Positions 31,556-32,007 of a DNA stretch of 32,007 nt are shown in pieces. The notes under the pieces are model-generated. The model did not search any database, had not been told where the DNA came from, and saw nothing but the letters and a program-made list of their open reading frames with translations. This DNA comes from Rhizobium sophorae (GTDB lineage: Bacteria; Pseudomonadota; Alphaproteobacteria; Rhizobiales; Rhizobiaceae): contig NZ_JABFCN010000032.1 in the NCBI RefSeq assembly GCF_013087515.1, positions 1 to 32,007 of the forward strand, written 5' to 3'. The stretch's first letter is position 1. Every line of letters begins with the position of its first letter. The position numbers and the translations under genes are program-made.

Positions 31556-31891
31556 GTGCGAAAAACCCTTTTGCTTTGTATCTGCGTCGCAGCGGCCGGT
31601 TATTTCGGATGGGTGCAATTCGGGGCTTACCAACAACGCGAGCAGGCTAGAAATCTTGCAGACATCGACAGGGAGCGCCGGGTGGCGCTCCTGGAAATCG
31701 ATGGCTGCCAGGCGAAGGTGGACCTGCTTCTGTCGATGACAGACCGCCTGCTCAAGGCCGGCGGTATGCTTGTGCCGCGCGATATCGGACGGGACATAGA
31801 ACTCTGTCTCGCCCGCGGCATCATGTCGGCATCAGGCCTGGCGGAGATGGAAAGAACGAAGCTGATCCGCCTGTTTCCCGTGAATGACTAG
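31556..31891 (+). CDS. Hypothetical membrane-anchored protein (111 aa)
   Basis: The GTG at 31556 follows AAGGAG (spacing 4, short), and the product opens MRKTLLLCICVAAAGYFGWV, a single N-terminal membrane anchor or signal. A charged helix follows (YQQREQARNLADIDRERR), then CQAKVDLLLSMTDRLLKAGG and a conserved-looking C-terminus with one more Cys (IELCLARGIM). The mature part would be periplasmic. An upstream GTG at 31529 would add 9 residues. No family is recognised. It lies after the palindromic repeat and does not obviously share an operon with the gene before it. Confidence 0.7.
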   Translation: MRKTLLLCICVAAAGYFGWVQFGAYQQREQARNLADIDRERRVALLEIDGCQAKVDLLLSMTDRLLKAGGMLVPRDIGRDIELCLARGIMSASGLAEMERTKLIRLFPVND

Positions 31892-31922
31892 GCGCGTCGC
31901 AAAATTCATCCCTCGCGCTTTG

Positions 31923-31983
31923 GGTCTTTGTTTTTACGCATGTCGTTGTCGCAAAACATGGGGTAATCGCGGCGCGATCACCC
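31923..31983. repeat. Possible partial rhizobial repeat with hairpin at the right edge
   Basis: TTTTTACGCATGTCGTTGTC followed by GCAAAAC (31930-31957) resembles a common Rhizobium intergenic repeat. Next to it is a near-perfect dyad GGGTAATCGCG (31961-31971) / CGCGATCACCC (31973-31983). Gene content beyond this point is outside the window. Confidence 0.45.
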
Positions 31984-32007
31984 AGACCATTTTCAAGAGT
32001 GATGGCT

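Noticed and set aside
1..32007. CRISPR array, tRNA, rRNA, integrase or transposase
   Set aside because: No regularly spaced repeats, no tRNA-like cloverleaf noticed and no intact mobile-element gene were found by reading; tRNA detection by eye is not exhaustive.

Overview
The window is GC-rich, densely coded DNA from an alphaproteobacterium, most likely a Rhizobium of the leguminosarum/etli group. The evidence is an feuN-feuP-feuQ osmosensory module next to ccmI (cycH), a CIRCE-controlled extra groESL pair, RIME-like and palindromic intergenic repeats of the rhizobial kind, and many small proteins of a rhizobial type. No rRNA, tRNA, CRISPR array, intact insertion sequence or phage structural gene was seen. 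Function calls come from reading translated sequence and motifs by eye; no database search was run.

Layout. 1-4249 (minus): feuN, feuP, feuQ, a surface-antigen-like lipoprotein, and ccmI running off the left edge. 4625-7422: an MFS transporter, a Dabb protein, a GH19 chitinase/endolysin-like enzyme, a 43-residue ORF with its own terminator, and an AT-rich palindrome. 7559-11702: a run of minus-strand genes (GST, PPOX-family flavoprotein, DUF1348, TetR), then a divergent LysR and a DUF983 protein. 12027-15649: a MocR-type regulator and a divergent SDR/AraC pair. 15787-16692: an S1C (DegP-like) protein that has lost all three catalytic residues but keeps its PDZ domain.

16731-20994 is the best candidate for an undescribed system: a LacI-family regulator divergent from a tight three-gene operon (IolH-like and IolE-like TIM barrels plus a Gfo/Idh/MocA dehydrogenase), with a perfect 16-bp palindrome between them. 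It looks like a compact catabolic module for a polyol, inositol-like compound or glycoside of unknown identity, with no transporter in the window.

21093-23870 (minus) is a possible heat-shock operon: CIRCE, groES, groEL, a single-span membrane protein and a 56-residue charged protein. 24302-26347 (plus) is a chain of overlapping small ORFs ending in DUF1488 and a transglutaminase-like protein. 26559-27993 holds a denD remnant with a large internal deletion, coupled to an intact otnK, so D-erythronate catabolism looks partly dismantled here. 28117-31891 holds a VOC protein, a LysR/DHA2-exporter divergent pair and two small conserved-looking proteins separated by a palindromic repeat.
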